The notes: generated by a model not told the origin, from the sequence alone. A DNA stretch of 64,000 nucleotides from Asterias amurensis (GCF_032118995.1 NC_092665.1:12876512-12940511), one strand, 5' to 3'. Counted from the stretch's first letter, positions 24,001 through 36,004 are shown. Numbers and translations are program-made.

Positions 24001-27000
24001 AAGGAATCCACTACTCCATTGCAGTGATCTTCTCAAGGGTCTTCAGATGTGGTTCGTGGTGTTCTATGTTTTCAATCTACAATACCCACCTAATATTGCA
24101 GCTACTCCTGAGTTCATGCAAAGGTAATTATTTTGAAGCACTTGTATTATTCTTCATTTTGGCCAAGTGGAAACAACTGCAGTTCAACTGCACTTAAAGA
24201 GCGGCTTTAATGTGACATACTCATTTTCCAATAGATATAGTCCTCATGTGAGTGGTGAAAAAATTACAAGTCTCTTACCTCATGTTAAAGTGGTGTAATT
24301 GCCATTCTATTCGATACCCTCCAGTGCAAAATTTGTCAACGTTCAAAACATCCTACATGACATCATTCAAGAGAAAAATGGGTTCATTTTTGTACCGGTT
24401 GTTTTGGTTCATTCGTGACTTCAATTTGAAACATGACGTCATTGGATTATCAACAACTAATGAGTCTTTTCCATCCAAGGAGGCATTTTTTGGAAAATAA
24501 GTATATCTCAAAATTGAATTTGACATTAAAGACCCTCTTTAACTGTGTGATTAAGTCTACAGTGCACAATCCAATAAATTCAGTAAAACTGTTGGAATAA
24601 ATCAACCACAATTATTTTGTTCATAAATGCCAACAAAGATACAACCGCTTTTGTTCCAGTTAGTTTACCTGCCAAACTTGTGTGACTTAAGACATGCAAG
24701 TGTAAACCGAAATGAATACTTATTTTACACGGTACTGCAGCAAACAGTGCAATAGTGTAATGGAGCATAAAAGTTGGATTTTTGCAAAAATTAGTTGTTG
24801 TTTTTTTTTCTGAGTGTGCTTACCCCCCCATGAACATTTTGTTTGCATTTTTTTTCTTCTGTTCTGTGGATTCAGTGAACGTTTTTGAGTCTAATGGTAC
24901 CATGTTAGAAGAGTTTGTGAGCAGCCAAATTAGTTTTACACGCAATTTCACACCGTACTGCAGCTGACTGTACGATGGGGGGGGGGGGGGGGATAGACGC
25001 TTTTGACTGGCATGGTGCAGCGCAGGGTTAAGAGCAATAGTCAAAAAAGAAAACAAACATTTTTTAACAAACATTTTCCCTCAAGAGTATTTACTACTGT
25101 TAACTTCCTTTAAGACTACAATCTGTTTAGAACAATGCCCATCAACGAGTATGACAAATAAGCATAATCATACAAATCAACTTTAATATGGATACTGGCA
25201 TACAGAATTAGATTGATGTGTATAATGTACAGTTTTGTATCTTTTTTATGTGCAGACTGCTGTTCAAGATTAGACCGGAAAGAGGCAGCAAGAGGTCCTC
25301 CAACACCAAAGGAGGGCCCAATAACAAAGTTGTACAACTTTGTACCAAGCTGAAAGACTTTGAAGAAATGTGGGTGGTGTAGAAGTAAAACAGTTCAGAT
25401 AGCACTAAAGTTGAATGTTTTTTTTTTAAACAGCACTACATGGTGTATGTAACAAAATTCCTGAGTGTTTTAGCTAGTTTTCTTGTTAAAGTGAACGCTT
25501 TAACTGTTTTTAACTGTTTCACTCTTGAATTAACAAGCAATAAAGTAGGATAGGTTTGTCTCAGTTCATGACCCCCCCCCCCAAAAAAAAAAAAATAATA
25601 ACACTAACTGGGGGAATTTTTTTTTTACAGATGTTCGCTGTTACCCTGTTGGGCTTAATATCTGTGTTTTTCTCCATGCACTGATGTGTTCAGCACTGCA
25701 TACTCAGTACTGGGTATACAGTGCTTATAATCTACATCAGTGTATGGATAAAAACACACAATTATAATTCTTTATCACCGATGCAAAATTAACATGAACA
25801 TTTTCTCTTGGAACCAGTTAAAGTATATACTGTATTTAATGTTTTTATAAGTATTATTGCTGCAATGCTTATAATAGACAGATTGAAATTGTATAATCAT
25901 TAAAGACTGAAAAAATCTTCCCTTTTAAGTAATTTTAAACAATGTGAAAAACACAATTTTATTCAAAAACATCACCTTCAGTACACATTTGCACACTGGC
26001 AGAAATTTAGACAAAAGGCCTATACTTATGAAGTTGGAAATACTGAGCCAGTGTTTCCATTGTCCGATCATTTGAAACTGTATGTAAGTTGCCTCAAGCC
26101 GAACTTTGGGGGTTCAAATTGTTGGCAAACTTTGATTGATTTTCGATAAAGGGGCACTTCAGACCAAAACATTTCCCAGGATGCTTACAACCATGATCAT
26201 CTTTGTAACAGTAGTCTTTAGGTTGAAAATGTTACACCATTTGTTATCAAGGTCATCACCAGTGTATGAACCTACCCCTAATTAATAGTTTCTCTTGAAA
26301 CAATTTCCATTATGAATTGAACACAAACGTAGTACGAATCGTGTTTTTGTTATTGATGCAATATTTATGGACAATAGAGACTGGTTGAAGTCGGTAATGT
26401 GTAATAGTTAAAACATGCAGAGTTGTTCACTTATTTAAAGAGGAAGGGAAATGAGCAATTCATTTTTGTGATGTACTCCTTCTTAGAGTCCTTATGTGAT
26501 CAGTGGGGAAAAATATCTCTAACCTCACTTTAAAATGATGTAAATGGCCCTTGTATTCGATAACTTTCCGGGGCAATGGTTATCGAATACAATGGCAATT
26601 TACACCATTTTACAAGAGTAGAGACTTGTAACTTTCCCCCAATCACACGGGGACTCTACCAAAATTGAATTTGTCATTTCCCTTCCTTTAAGTCATTTTA
26701 AACAATAAATTATAATGTAAAAAAAAAACATGCTGCTATCAATTTTTTTTAAAAGTATTACTCCTTGTGTATGACGACAGTTGCATTATTTTGAGTGAAT
26801 TTCAATTAAAGTTGAAAAAACTGTTAATGTTTTGTGAAACTGAGATAAAACGTGTGTGATATGTCTTTTATTTTCTTGTTTGAATTATATTAATGAGAGG
26901 GTGGTCAAGGTAGCAAAACAAAGCATTGTGTATACACAGAAGATTGGTCATCCTATGTGACATAACAGAGATTCAACGTAAACGCGCAGAAAGCAGTGTA

Positions 27001-27274
27001 TGTTCTGTCACAGAGAGTTGTTCGTGTACAAAACACTATGTTGATGAACAAAATCCTTCAAATAAATCTACTGTTGTGCCACAGAGCTTCTACATTTTAG
27101 CCAACATCAATTACAGTGGATTGTGCTGTGAAGGTACAGTACACATCACAGGAGATTCTGATGTTGATGCACAGTGGAAAATCACAGTTGAATCTTCTGT
27201 AGACAAAAGTAGCCTCCGTAATGCCAATTGACAAAACAAACTACTGTAAATTAACAACATTTTTTTTAACAGTG
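21030..27274 (+). mobile_element. CACTG-ended DNA transposon (EnSpm/CACTA-like), 6.2 kb
   Basis: The left end is CACTGTAAAAAATTTGTGTG; the right end, reverse complemented, is CACTGTTAAAAAAAATGTTG. Both arms continue into AATT(C/T)ACAGTAG, forming imperfect terminal inverted repeats of roughly 35 bp. The paralogous segment at 8455-8600 shows the empty site: TTTTTACAGGACTCGG at about 8556-8571 is split here into TTTACA / CAGGACTCGG, giving a 2-bp CA target duplication (21028-21029 and 27275-27276). CACTG ends and a 2-3 bp duplication are features of EnSpm/CACTA elements. No long transposase frame is visible; short spliced exons on the plus strand are listed separately. Superfamily is inferred from the ends alone. 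Confidence 0.72.
23318..25382 (+). CDS. Spliced gene fragment carried in the CACTG transposon (C-terminal exons), unknown product
   Basis: Three exons fit together in phase: 23318-23378 (ETARSSDFDCDTDSPVLAYA), 23958-24123 (from GDNPFLSAKCAVCIERNPL to PEFMQR) and 25256-25382, ending FEEMWVV and TAG. Acceptors are TAAAG, CTGCAG and GTGCAG; donors are GTAAAA and GTAATT. The segment LQMWFVVFYVFNLQYPP followed by a Lys/Arg-rich tail resembles, from memory, the C-terminal region of a large group of uncharacterised animal proteins often found with transposons, but I cannot name the family. No in-frame start or upstream coding exon was found. A possible 5' exon ends at 21924 (donor GTAAGA), but its frame does not join productively, so it may be non-coding. 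This could be an element-encoded protein or captured host sequence. Confidence 0.4.
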
Positions 27275-27394
27275 CAGGACTCGGGAATGGACTGAGTATA
27301 CAGTGCTTACACACATCGGTGTATGGGTTAAAGCCAAAGTTAACATTGAAACATTGGGCGTTGTGACACACATCTCAAGCAAGCCAGACGCATG

Positions 27395-27930
27395 TTAAAG
27401 TCACCTGGAAATAGATTTGTTTTCCTTTCAAACATAAGAGTATATGATTATGAACAATAAAACAATTTTTTTTTAGTAATTGTTTGTCACGATTTACATG
27501 TTTAAACATATATAGAGTCGTTTTGGGGGCTGACTCCGCCTACCGCTTTTGTGACGTCAATCGAGGCAGACTTTGCCTGCAATGCGGAGTAACCACACAC
27601 GCAAATTTCATGTACGGTCCAGGTCGTGAGTTTGTACGTTTCAAAAAAAGTGTTTTTTGATTCAGCAGCAATACACCTTGTACAGAGGAAGAGTCCTATA
27701 TAGGGCTAGACTGCACATGTACTTTGCAAGTGTGTTTACTCTATGCATTGCAGGCAAAGTCTGCCTCGATTGACGTCATGAACAGCGCCCTCTCGGGTCG
27801 GGGCCTACTCTTAAATTTGTAAATAACATAAGAAATAATTTTTTTAAACCTTAGTTAACTGTTTATTCACATTCCACTCATCAAAACACATAATATTAGT
27901 GACAAAAGCTTTATTTTGAAAAAATACCAC
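27395..27930. mobile_element. TTAA-type MITE (AGTCACCTGGAA ends), right end lost
   Basis: Begins TTAAAGTCACCTGGAAATAG. It has inner inverted blocks AGGCAGACTTTGCCTGCA / GCAGGCAAAGTCTGCC with TGACGTCA. The partner segment has an unoccupied TTAA at 8757. Full-length relative at 39891-40472. Confidence 0.7.
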
Positions 27931-27992
27931 TTTCCCTTAGTACACCCATGGTACACTAGAGTTCCAAAAATGCAACGAGACAAAAAAACAAT

Positions 27993-28190
27993 TTAAAGGC
28001 ACTGGACACTATTGGTAATTACTCAAAATAATTATAAGCAAAACAAACTTTCTTGGTAACGAGTGGGGAGAGGTTGATAGTATAAAACATTGTGAGAAAC
28101 GGCTCCCTCTGAAGTAATGTAGTTTTAAAAAAAGAAGTGTTTCCATTAGAATATTTGAATTTGATTTTCGAGACCTAATAATTAGGGTGT
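27993..28190 (-). mobile_element. R1 MITE fragment (duplicate of 8998-9190)
   Basis: One TTAAAGGCACTGGACACTAT end and partial interior, truncated like its partner. Confidence 0.6.
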
Positions 28191-28289
28191 GTTCAACAAT
28201 AGAGAAAGGACCACATTCCTCTATGGTTCGATGTGGTTAAAATGCCTACACGGACACGGGGGGGGGGATATCTACGAGTTCACAATATA

Positions 28290-28640
28290 TGCAGTCGTGG
28301 AAGTGGACTAACTTACCTGAAAGATCTACTCACTACATACACTCTTTAAAATACTAGTAACCTCCGCTCTGCTAGCAAAAAGACACCCTTGTTTTTTACC
28401 CGTGTTGCCACCAACATTGCTATGTAAACGTGGTTTTCAGTTTGCTGTACCTCATTTATGGAACAATCTCCCTCTACATATCAAACAAGCTACCACTATC
28501 TCAAGTCTCAAGACTCTTCTCAAAACATTTCTGTTCAATTCATCGTCACACATATTTATTCTTCTGTTCCTCTGAGCGCATAGAGACTTTCTTTCTTTTG
28601 GAGGTGGTAGAGGCGCTGTAGAAATGTAGTTATGATTTAT
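28290..28640 (+). mobile_element. LINE 3'-end fragment (duplicate of 10085-10430)
   Basis: Same truncation point and 3' UTR as its partner; not coding. Confidence 0.7.
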
Positions 28641-28765
28641 TATCGTCTACCCGGAAGTGAGAAAGTCAAGTAGGCTATACGATTACGAGCTACGACTAAT
28701 GAACTCTTACTGGTTACTTTCACAAATATTTACTAATCCAATTCAATTTTAACTGTCAAACTTAC

Positions 28766-29060
28766 TCAAGTATTAAGAGACTGTAGAAACCCTTCTCTTT
28801 AAAATCGTTCGTCAGCAATTGCAGCTAGTTTTTCTTCTAAAGGCGTAAGCTACTGTCCTAAAATAAAATCGAACAAAAATAAGAGACACTCACCGTCGTA
28901 TGTGAAGGTAACACGCCGAACACGATGGTTTGTCCCTTGTGTTCGCTGCCGCTTTGTCATACGGCGTACCAACCAAAGGAATTTAAAAGTTCCCGGATGA
29001 GCTAATAAAGGGAATTTCCCGACGAGAAATCGCGCACGCTTCTGCCCTTGACCTTCTCTA
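28766..29060 (-). promoter_or_regulatory. Promoter/5' UTR block of OAS copy 2 with NF-kB-type site
   Basis: Segmental-duplication partner of the block at 10.5-10.8 kb. The minus-strand donor is at 28760-28765. The kB-type site is GGGAATTTCC at 29010-29019, with GACGAGAAATC at 29021-29031. It lies about 9 kb upstream of the first copy 2 coding exon because the 6.2-kb transposon sits between. Whether copy 2 still uses it is unknown. Confidence 0.45.
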
Positions 29061-29324
29061 AAACGTCAATAGCCTCCCCGCCGTGTGTACCAACTGGATC
29101 AGTGTGTGTGTGTGTGTACCGGGTTTTTACACTCGTGGTAGACTTGTGTACAAGTCGTTTAAAGTCGGTGTATGTCTGCCAGCGCTTCCTACTACAAACA
29201 CGCATTCAGCCGTCCATGCAACCGTCACAGTCCGATTATACACTCATGCAACTTTGGGATTCAGGATGACTGTGTGTACCCTTGGTGTACCGTCCCCCGC
29301 AAATAGACCACACCACAATTACCA

Positions 29325-29403
29325 GGCAATATCGGCAGTCTAGTTGCTAAGACACTGCTCTAGAATTGCAAAGGTCGAGGGTTCGAATCCCACCCAAGGA
29401 ATA
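29325..29403 (+). repeat. tRNA-derived SINE-like repeat (duplicate of 11045)
   Basis: B box GAGGGTTCGAATCCC retained; A-box region slightly diverged. Confidence 0.5.
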
Positions 29404-29759
29404 TAAGTCTGTGATATTTTTCAAATGACTCGGAGAGTATACAGTGCTATTACACACATCGGTGTATGTTTAAAAAACTAAAATTAATATACGTCATGGT
29501 CGAACTCAACTTGTCCCCCGCCATCTAATTGTTATGATACGCCTGCGCAGACGGCAACTACGTCATTACACCCGGGCATCAACCAGTGACACGCTCGCTA
29601 ACCTGAACATCTGACGTCACACTTCGAGGCTGGTGAATAACGCCAGAAACCGGCCTCCAGCTGGCGTGTACATGCACCTTTGACCTACATTCATTTCAAT
29701 AGTGATACGCAGTCAAATTCTATGGCTGACGTAGGAGTGTACTGTGTTTGGGCATCTAT

Positions 29760-29999
29760 GGGTGCGTTCGTTTAGCCCCCTGGGTCGACCCAGGTCTGCC
29801 CCGGTGCGTTCGAATAGCATTCGAGGGGCTCAACCGGGTCAGCCCCCACTGCTTTGCTTGTGGGGGTGACCCACTCCACAAGCAGGGAGTGGCATGAAAA
29901 CACCACGAGAGGGCGAGGTGGTCGTTCGTTAAGCTCTTGTCAGGGGCTCACCCGAGTGAGCACCGCAGGGTCGACCCAGGGAAGCTAATCGAACGCACC
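29760..29999. mobile_element. MITE with GGTGCGTTCGTTTAGC-type ends
   Basis: Ends GGGTGCGTTCGTTTAGCCCC and AAGCTAATCGAACGCACC. The rest of 29.4-30.7 kb has no gene; it holds the CRE module (about 29520-29740) and duplicated unique sequence. Confidence 0.65.
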
Positions 30000-30768
30000 T
30001 TATGGAAAGCTCACTGGGCACGTTTATTCAATGATATCATATTGTATCCAATGAAATCACTGGATCTGAGTAGCAGGTAAACCTGTATGTATCCTTGCGG
30101 ATAAAGACAGGGGCAGGACCAAAGTCAACCCGCTCGTGAGCTGGGGCTGTAGTAGACTTGACTCAAGTCCCAATCCCGTGCCATCCCCAGGAAACTACTG
30201 TTTTGTGATGCTCTGCATTCCAAAACCTCGCGTCCACATTTTGACGGCGAGCGCGCACTGTATTGTGTATGCTACATGTTGTTTTATAGTAAGTAGAGCT
30301 AAATGCTTAGGGACCTATCACACGAGAATGAGACTTGAATCAAGTCTAGGGCTGTGAGGGGGTGGGGAGACACTTAAGTTTCACGTGATAGCTATAATCG
30401 AACTCTCTCGTGTAGTTTTACTCACTCGTGTAACCCTAATCGAACACACCCAATAATGCAGGTTTTTCGCAACCCTGATGATTTTTATTTTATTTCCCAT
30501 TTCATCTATCAGGACCAAGCTGTTCGTTCGACCTAGGGAAATGGGTGGGGCATGCTTTATGGGGAGGGGTTTAAATGTGGGTGGATCAAAAGTGCAATCA
30601 ATTGTTTTCGAAAATGATTTAGAGGGGAAGACATTACTATTTCTAAGGAACGAAATACTGTTTTGAGGAAATAAAATGATTCTTTATTTTTGTGTATTGC
30701 CTTTCTGCTTAATGGCCCCATACTTCAAACAAATCTTCAGACGAAATCATTACTAATTTTAAGAACGT

Positions 30769-31098
30769 TTAAAGGCAGTGGACACTTATTGGTAATTCCT
30801 CAAAATAATTATTAGCTTACAAAACGAGTAATGGGGAGAAGTTAATAGTATAAAACACTGTGAGAAACGGCTCCCTCTGAGTAACGTAGTTTTCGAGAAA
30901 GAAGTAATTTTCCACGAATTTGATTTCGAGACCTCAGATTTAAAATTTTGAGGTCTCGAAATCAAGCATCTGAAAGCACGTGTTTTTTCTTTCATTGTTA
31001 TCTCGCAACTTCGATGACCGATTGAGCTCAAATTTTCACAGGTTTGTTATTTTATGCATGTTGAGATACAGCAAGTGAGAAGACTGGTCTTTGAAAAT
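30769..31098 (-). mobile_element. R1 MITE, inverted (duplicate of 11662-12044)
   Basis: TTAA left end, shorter internal palindrome; right end eroded. Confidence 0.65.
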
Positions 31099-32201
31099 TA
31101 GGCCCTATCTATTTTTGTTTGTGGTTAAGTGTCACGACTCACAGACCCACACTTTGCTGAACAGAATCACCAGAGCTCGAGGTCGGTGCTCGGCCACGAC
31201 TCCCTTAATCACGAAGATATATGCATAAACCTACGACTAGATTATAATAATGAACATACACTTAAACCTACAACTAACTTGTAAACAGTAATCCGTGCAT
31301 GACTTAGTCGTAAACCTACAAACTAACTTATAATCATGAAACTGTGAATACTTTAGCTTACATGTCCCCACTATAGACCAAACAATGTAAACTTCCTGGT
31401 TAAATATAGCCATACTATGCGTGCTAATTAATAAGTTCTATTTCTTTTTATAGTACTGAAAATATTATCATTATTAAACTTTCCAGAATATCTGAATAAG
31501 CAAAAGTTTGTAAGTTTGTAGTAACATTATATTAACCACGCAGAGATGTATCTTTTTCTAAATCCAAAAACAATAGGCATAATTTGTTACATAATAACGG
31601 AGTCCAACATTTAAACACTTGAAATCCCACAATATTTCTGTTTATATTTAGATTTCTTTTATGTTTACGTGGGTATTTTTGTTTCTTCTCTCTTTCCGTT
31701 TTTACCTTCAAACCACCCGAACAAAACACGCCAGCTCGGTTGGGCTGTGTTACCCTATGAAACACATTTACCACCGCAGTGAAAGGTGTGATACGTTTGG
31801 TAAATGACTCTAAATATTAATGGAAATACAAACTTACATGGTAAGAAGTACAGCAGCTTTGGATAGTAAATTTCATTTTGAGAAACATTTCATTTCGAGG
31901 TACGACTTCTTTTTATGAAAAAAATAAATAACTTTTTATCCCCAAAAATTCTCAGGTTGTGTATTTCTGTATGGATTATTCTTCATGCGCAGTCATTAAT
32001 AGTATAGATTATTGTTATTATTCGCTCCGAATTTTCGGCAATATCATCTCAAATATACGCGACCACGAAATGTTCACATGTTAATTGTATTGCTAACATT
32101 TCAACTCGATTATTTATTATAGGGTTAAAGTTCATTACTGTGCGACGAAGAACTGTTTGAAAATGTCACTCCTTGCTTCTACTGAGGGCGCCCTACACGT
32201 T

Positions 32202-34945
32202 TTACCACGCACTGACGTCACTGAGCAGGGTGGTCCGGAGGGTCTTTTCTGCAGCTGCCTTTATCACCTGTATGAGTTAGAATTGAAAACACTGTATGAG
32301 TAATGGTAAATGAGTTTTTACATGCTAAAATAATTTTATTTTGTGACTTGTTTTACTAATTTCTCAAAAACTAAAGCACCTTAATAAGTAATATTTGAAG
32401 TATAAAGGGAAGCTTTCTACTATCATTATCTTCAAATCGTGTAAAGTTGAATATAAATCTGAAGACATTTTGAAAAAGTACCCGAATCCGAACATTGTTC
32501 GTTTATATCAACCCTTGATAATTCATTCATTCATCCAGCATAATGATGTCCTTACATTCAACATTTCAGAACAAAATGTTGTCAATAATATGCCTTAGGT
32601 TCAAATTGTACGTTATACACACTCAGTAACACACAGTGAATTAAGATATGAAAACATTGATAATTCCAAGTGATTTATTGATCAGTTACACAAGATAGTT
32701 ATAAAAATGCAGTAAGTGTAGGACAACAATGGTTTAGGTGATTGCATTTTGCTAACCTCCTTGTTGTCGTACTCCTGGTACAAGCCGCCAACGTTGTTCG
32801 TCGGATTTGCCGGGTCCAAAATGATTGGCCTGTAGATGGGAGGTAGAGAAACGAGCATGGTTATGGTAATTTAAGACAAATTGTGTAAGTCTCGTAGAGC
32901 GCAATGTATACGTAAATAATATAATGATATTATCGAAGTCTTTAGATAGCGCACGAGGTACTCAAGGCACCGAGTATAAACTTTCAGAAAGATAGGTTAT
33001 TGTAGTGATGAATTTTTAGACCCAATTATTAGCACCTTATATAGGGTTTACAAGGTGCTACGGTGCATGCATACAGCAGCTTTAGCGAGGAACACCGGGC
33101 GAACCCCTGCTCTTTTCGAAAAGTGCACTGGGTTATTTTACATGCGTTACACAACACATGGGACCAACGGCTTTACGTCCCATCCGAAGGACGAAGCAAT
33201 GGTTAAGTGTCTTGCTTAAGGACAAAAGTGTCACGGCTGGGGATTAGAACCCATACTCTGCTGATCAGAAAAACCAGAGTTTGAATTCGGTGCTCTTAAC
33301 CGCTCGGCCACGACACTTCGACACATACGAAATGTAATCCTTTGCATGCTCTGAGGTGTCTGTAAAATGCCGTGGTGACAAGGCCCTTTTCGTGTGTTTA
33401 GTTTTCTCTGAAAAAAAATGGGATCGTATATTGACGCTCAGCTCTTTAGTTTACCTTTTCATGTCGAGTTTCCTGATAATAGTTTCGTTAAGCTGATCAT
33501 CGACACCGGACATGTAGTTCCAATAAACACGCAGGCTGTCCAGATTGGTTAGAACCTCCAAGACGCTCCTCAAACCTTGGGCTTTGCTCAGTGCACTGGG
33601 CTTCCCTGCCTTCTCCCACAGGTAGATGGTGATCAACTCCAGAGGGTAAGACTTCTTGAGTTTAGCGGGGAGGTATTTAGACGCCCAAAACTTCACCAGG
33701 CGTATCAGTGCCTTTAAGTAGCCGGGTCGTTCACCAACAAACCGCTTTTGGTGCTGAACAAATGCTGCCGAATAAAACCCTCGTGTTCCATGCCCGACGT
33801 CTAGCATAGACAGGAACATGTTACGGTACGCTAGAAGAAGAAAAAAACACAGAACCGAGCACTGATTATTTAGTGACTGTCCGTTTCTGAAGATGACAGC
33901 ATTATTTACCGTCACGGTAAATAATGCTGTCATCTTCAGAAACCTTACTGTGCACAAGTAAACTAAACAGTGTTTGCGCTTTGGGCTTTTACAAAAAAAG
34001 CGTTAGTTATAAAAAATAATAATAACGATTCTTGACACTGTGTGGTTTTCCTTGTGCTTTGTGAACTTTAAAAACAAGGTGCGCCATTTTGTTAAACGAA
34101 TTGTTTTACTTTTAAAAAATGCGGACCTTGTTATAAGTTCACGAAGTAAAAGGAAAACCTGACGATTTCTAGGTATGATTGTGGGAATCATTATTTTCTT
34201 CTTTTAAAACATCTTTCCAACCATATCCATTTCATATTATACAAACACGTGATTTCTAAAAGACACCCCAAATAATCAGAAGGCAACGTGTGCGTTTATA
34301 ATTGACATTACTATGTTCTCGTTTTACTTACACGACTGATATGGAACGTTCTCCGTTGTGGGAAGAAGATCGACGTCAATCCATCGACTTTTGACTTGTA
34401 TCTTGAATTTCACCAAGTATTCATCGTATCGTATGTTTTGGATGTTCGCCACACCTCGCAAAGTCGACGCTATCTCGGAAATGATTTTGGACAGAGCTCT
34501 CTTATACTCTTCTTTTCCAATCTCTGCGATGGGTTTTAAATATGGTTTGTTGACAAATGCAACCAGATCCACGTCCGATAGATCTTTTACCATAGTGCCT
34601 TTTCCGAGCGATCCACCCTGCGAATGAAACAAAACATCTGGAACTCGGATACCCAAACTACAACCTCAGGTGGGTATAGATTACAGGAAACATACTAGTT
34701 GTCTACAAGAATTCAATTTTAAATGTACTTACCTTGACAACTTTATCAACATCGAAGTCAAGAATATTAGAGGAGCAATTCCTGTGAATATGCCCGACCA
34801 CACTGAGGATTGCTGATCGGCAGTCAGATGCAAACTTCTCCGTTCCATGTTGTATGTTGCCATTGTACCAAGTCTCCAGATTACCCGGAGATAAGCACCA
34901 GGGCTGTTGTACCTGCTCTCCGCTTGTATCATATAGAGAGGCCAT
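32202..34945 (-). CDS. OAS: OAS copy 3: 2'-5'-oligoadenylate synthetase, 5 coding exons, 337 aa
   Basis: Exons: 34733-34945, 34332-34617, 33455-33830, 32757-32829, 32202-32267, with consistent phases 0, 1, 2, 0. The chosen ATG (MASLYDTSGEQ) has a good context, ACAAAATGGCC, and lies just before the conserved QPWCLSP motif. The P-loop is at 72-79; SDVD gives D86 and D88, and DVDLLPTT gives D154. Exon 3 contains ALIRLVKFW and the aromatic core of the OAS C-lobe; exon 4 reads PIILDPANPTNN; exon 5 reads VIKAAAEKTLRTTLLSD and ends in Trp. All residues expected for an active 2-5A synthetase are present. The donor of exon 4 is GTTAGC, weaker than the GTAAGC used in copies 1 and 2. The 3' half lies in the 7-kb segmental duplication shared with copy 2. 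A SINE (about 32925-33320) and a 61-bp palindrome (33883-33943) lie in its introns. Confidence 0.9.
32925..33320 (-). mobile_element. tRNA-derived SINE with conserved central domain, in intron of OAS copy 3
   Basis: On the minus strand it starts GTGTCGTGGCCGAGCGGTTA, a Leu/Ser-type tRNA head with A box, then GGGTTCTAATCCCC (B box). A central domain with CTTCGTCCTTCGGATGGGAC and AAGCCGTTGGTCCCATG, and a 3' tail, follow. Domains of this kind are known from widely shared metazoan SINEs (Deu, Nin-DC and related); I cannot fix the family by eye. Absent from the paralogous OAS copy 2 intron at about 14600. Confidence 0.7.
33883..33943. repeat. 61-bp perfect palindrome in intron 2 of OAS copy 3
   Basis: Arms GTTTCTGAAGATGACAGCAT and ATGCTGTCATCTTCAGAAAC around ACCGTCACGGT. 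A single arm is present at the same intron position in copies 1, 2 and 4. Confidence 0.85.
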
Positions 34946-35559
34946 TTTGTTTCCACGCACCTTCGGACGAAGATTAAAAACAAACAATGAATTTAGTATT
35001 AGTCAAGACAAGATTTAAAAAACAAAATCGAGCGGCATTTTTGAGTACAATTTGGTACACATATCTAATTTACGGTGCTGATTCCGAAAATGATGGATAT
35101 CAAGGCTAATTTTGAGTCGTTGTCCCTAAAAATTCACATTTAAAATAGCACAGAAAACCTAGCAGACGACAGTACTTTACTTTCAAAAATAGTCATGATA
35201 AAACTAAAAAGAACAATAAAACCAAAATACAAGTTACGACGAGTAACTAACGAAATAGAAACCAAGACAAATCCCATCTTCTAAAGATAAAAGACTGATA
35301 CAAACTAACAAATACCAAACGATTGAGGGCGGTCCTCAAAAGTTAAAGACGGGAAGCGAGAACTCTCAATGTTTTGCACGAAAAAGTGAGAAGAAAATTC
35401 GGGCAGTCTGGAAAGTTGAGGTCGATGGTGAAAGCGGAGCATGAGCGGGGCAACCGAAGTGCATCCAAACATAGTCCACAAATTCATGCCTTGTGAAGGA
35501 ACAACTTTAGATAGAGTCTGGCTTTAGACCAAGTAAAAAGTATTGCAGTGGGTGGGCGC

Positions 35560-35912
35560 GTATACTTCTGAAAGTAAAAAAATACATATTATAATAATAA
35601 CAACATCGAAGTCTTATATTATTAAGGCGCTGAGTATAATTATACAAACTCTCAAAAAGGTAGGTTATTGCAGTGATGGACTCCGAGACGCAATTATGTA
35701 GCACCATTATAAGGGTTTACATGGTGCTACGGCGCATTTAGCAGCCACAGCCAGGAACACCGGGGCGAACTTTTCGATAAGTGCACTGGGTTCTTTTATA
35801 TGCGTTACACAACACATGACCAATGGCTTTACGTCCCATCCGAAGGACGAAGCAATGGTTAAGTGTCTTGCTTAAGGACAAAAAGTTTGAATCCAGTGCT
35901 CTTAACCGCTAT
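35560..35912 (-). mobile_element. SINE, tRNA head truncated
   Basis: Same central domain and tail as the SINE at 32925. It is truncated within the tRNA-like head after CAGTGCTCTTAACCGC. Confidence 0.65.
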
Positions 35913-36004
35913 TACATATTATAGTCTGCGTTTGTCAACGTTTGTTTTGCCTTTGTAGTATTAAAGAGCAGGCCCCTAAGCCTGGCAGTGGCATTGGTGT
36001 TTAT

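Larger units (their letters stand above)
27270..34290. repeat. Segmental duplication, copy II (partner 8555-15560)
   Basis: Colinear with 8555-15560. It contains the promoter block of copy 2 and exons 3-5 of OAS copy 3. Relative to copy I it has gained a TTAA MITE (27395-27930), a SINE (about 32925-33320) and an inverted duplication (33883-33943). Its left neighbour, split off by the CACTG transposon, is 20697-21029, which matches 8200-8562. Confidence 0.85.

Noticed and set aside
26926-27231. Cysteine-containing 101-codon frame near the right end of the CACTG element
   Set aside because: No ATG, no recognisable domain and no splice support; it overlaps the subterminal repeat region of the transposon.
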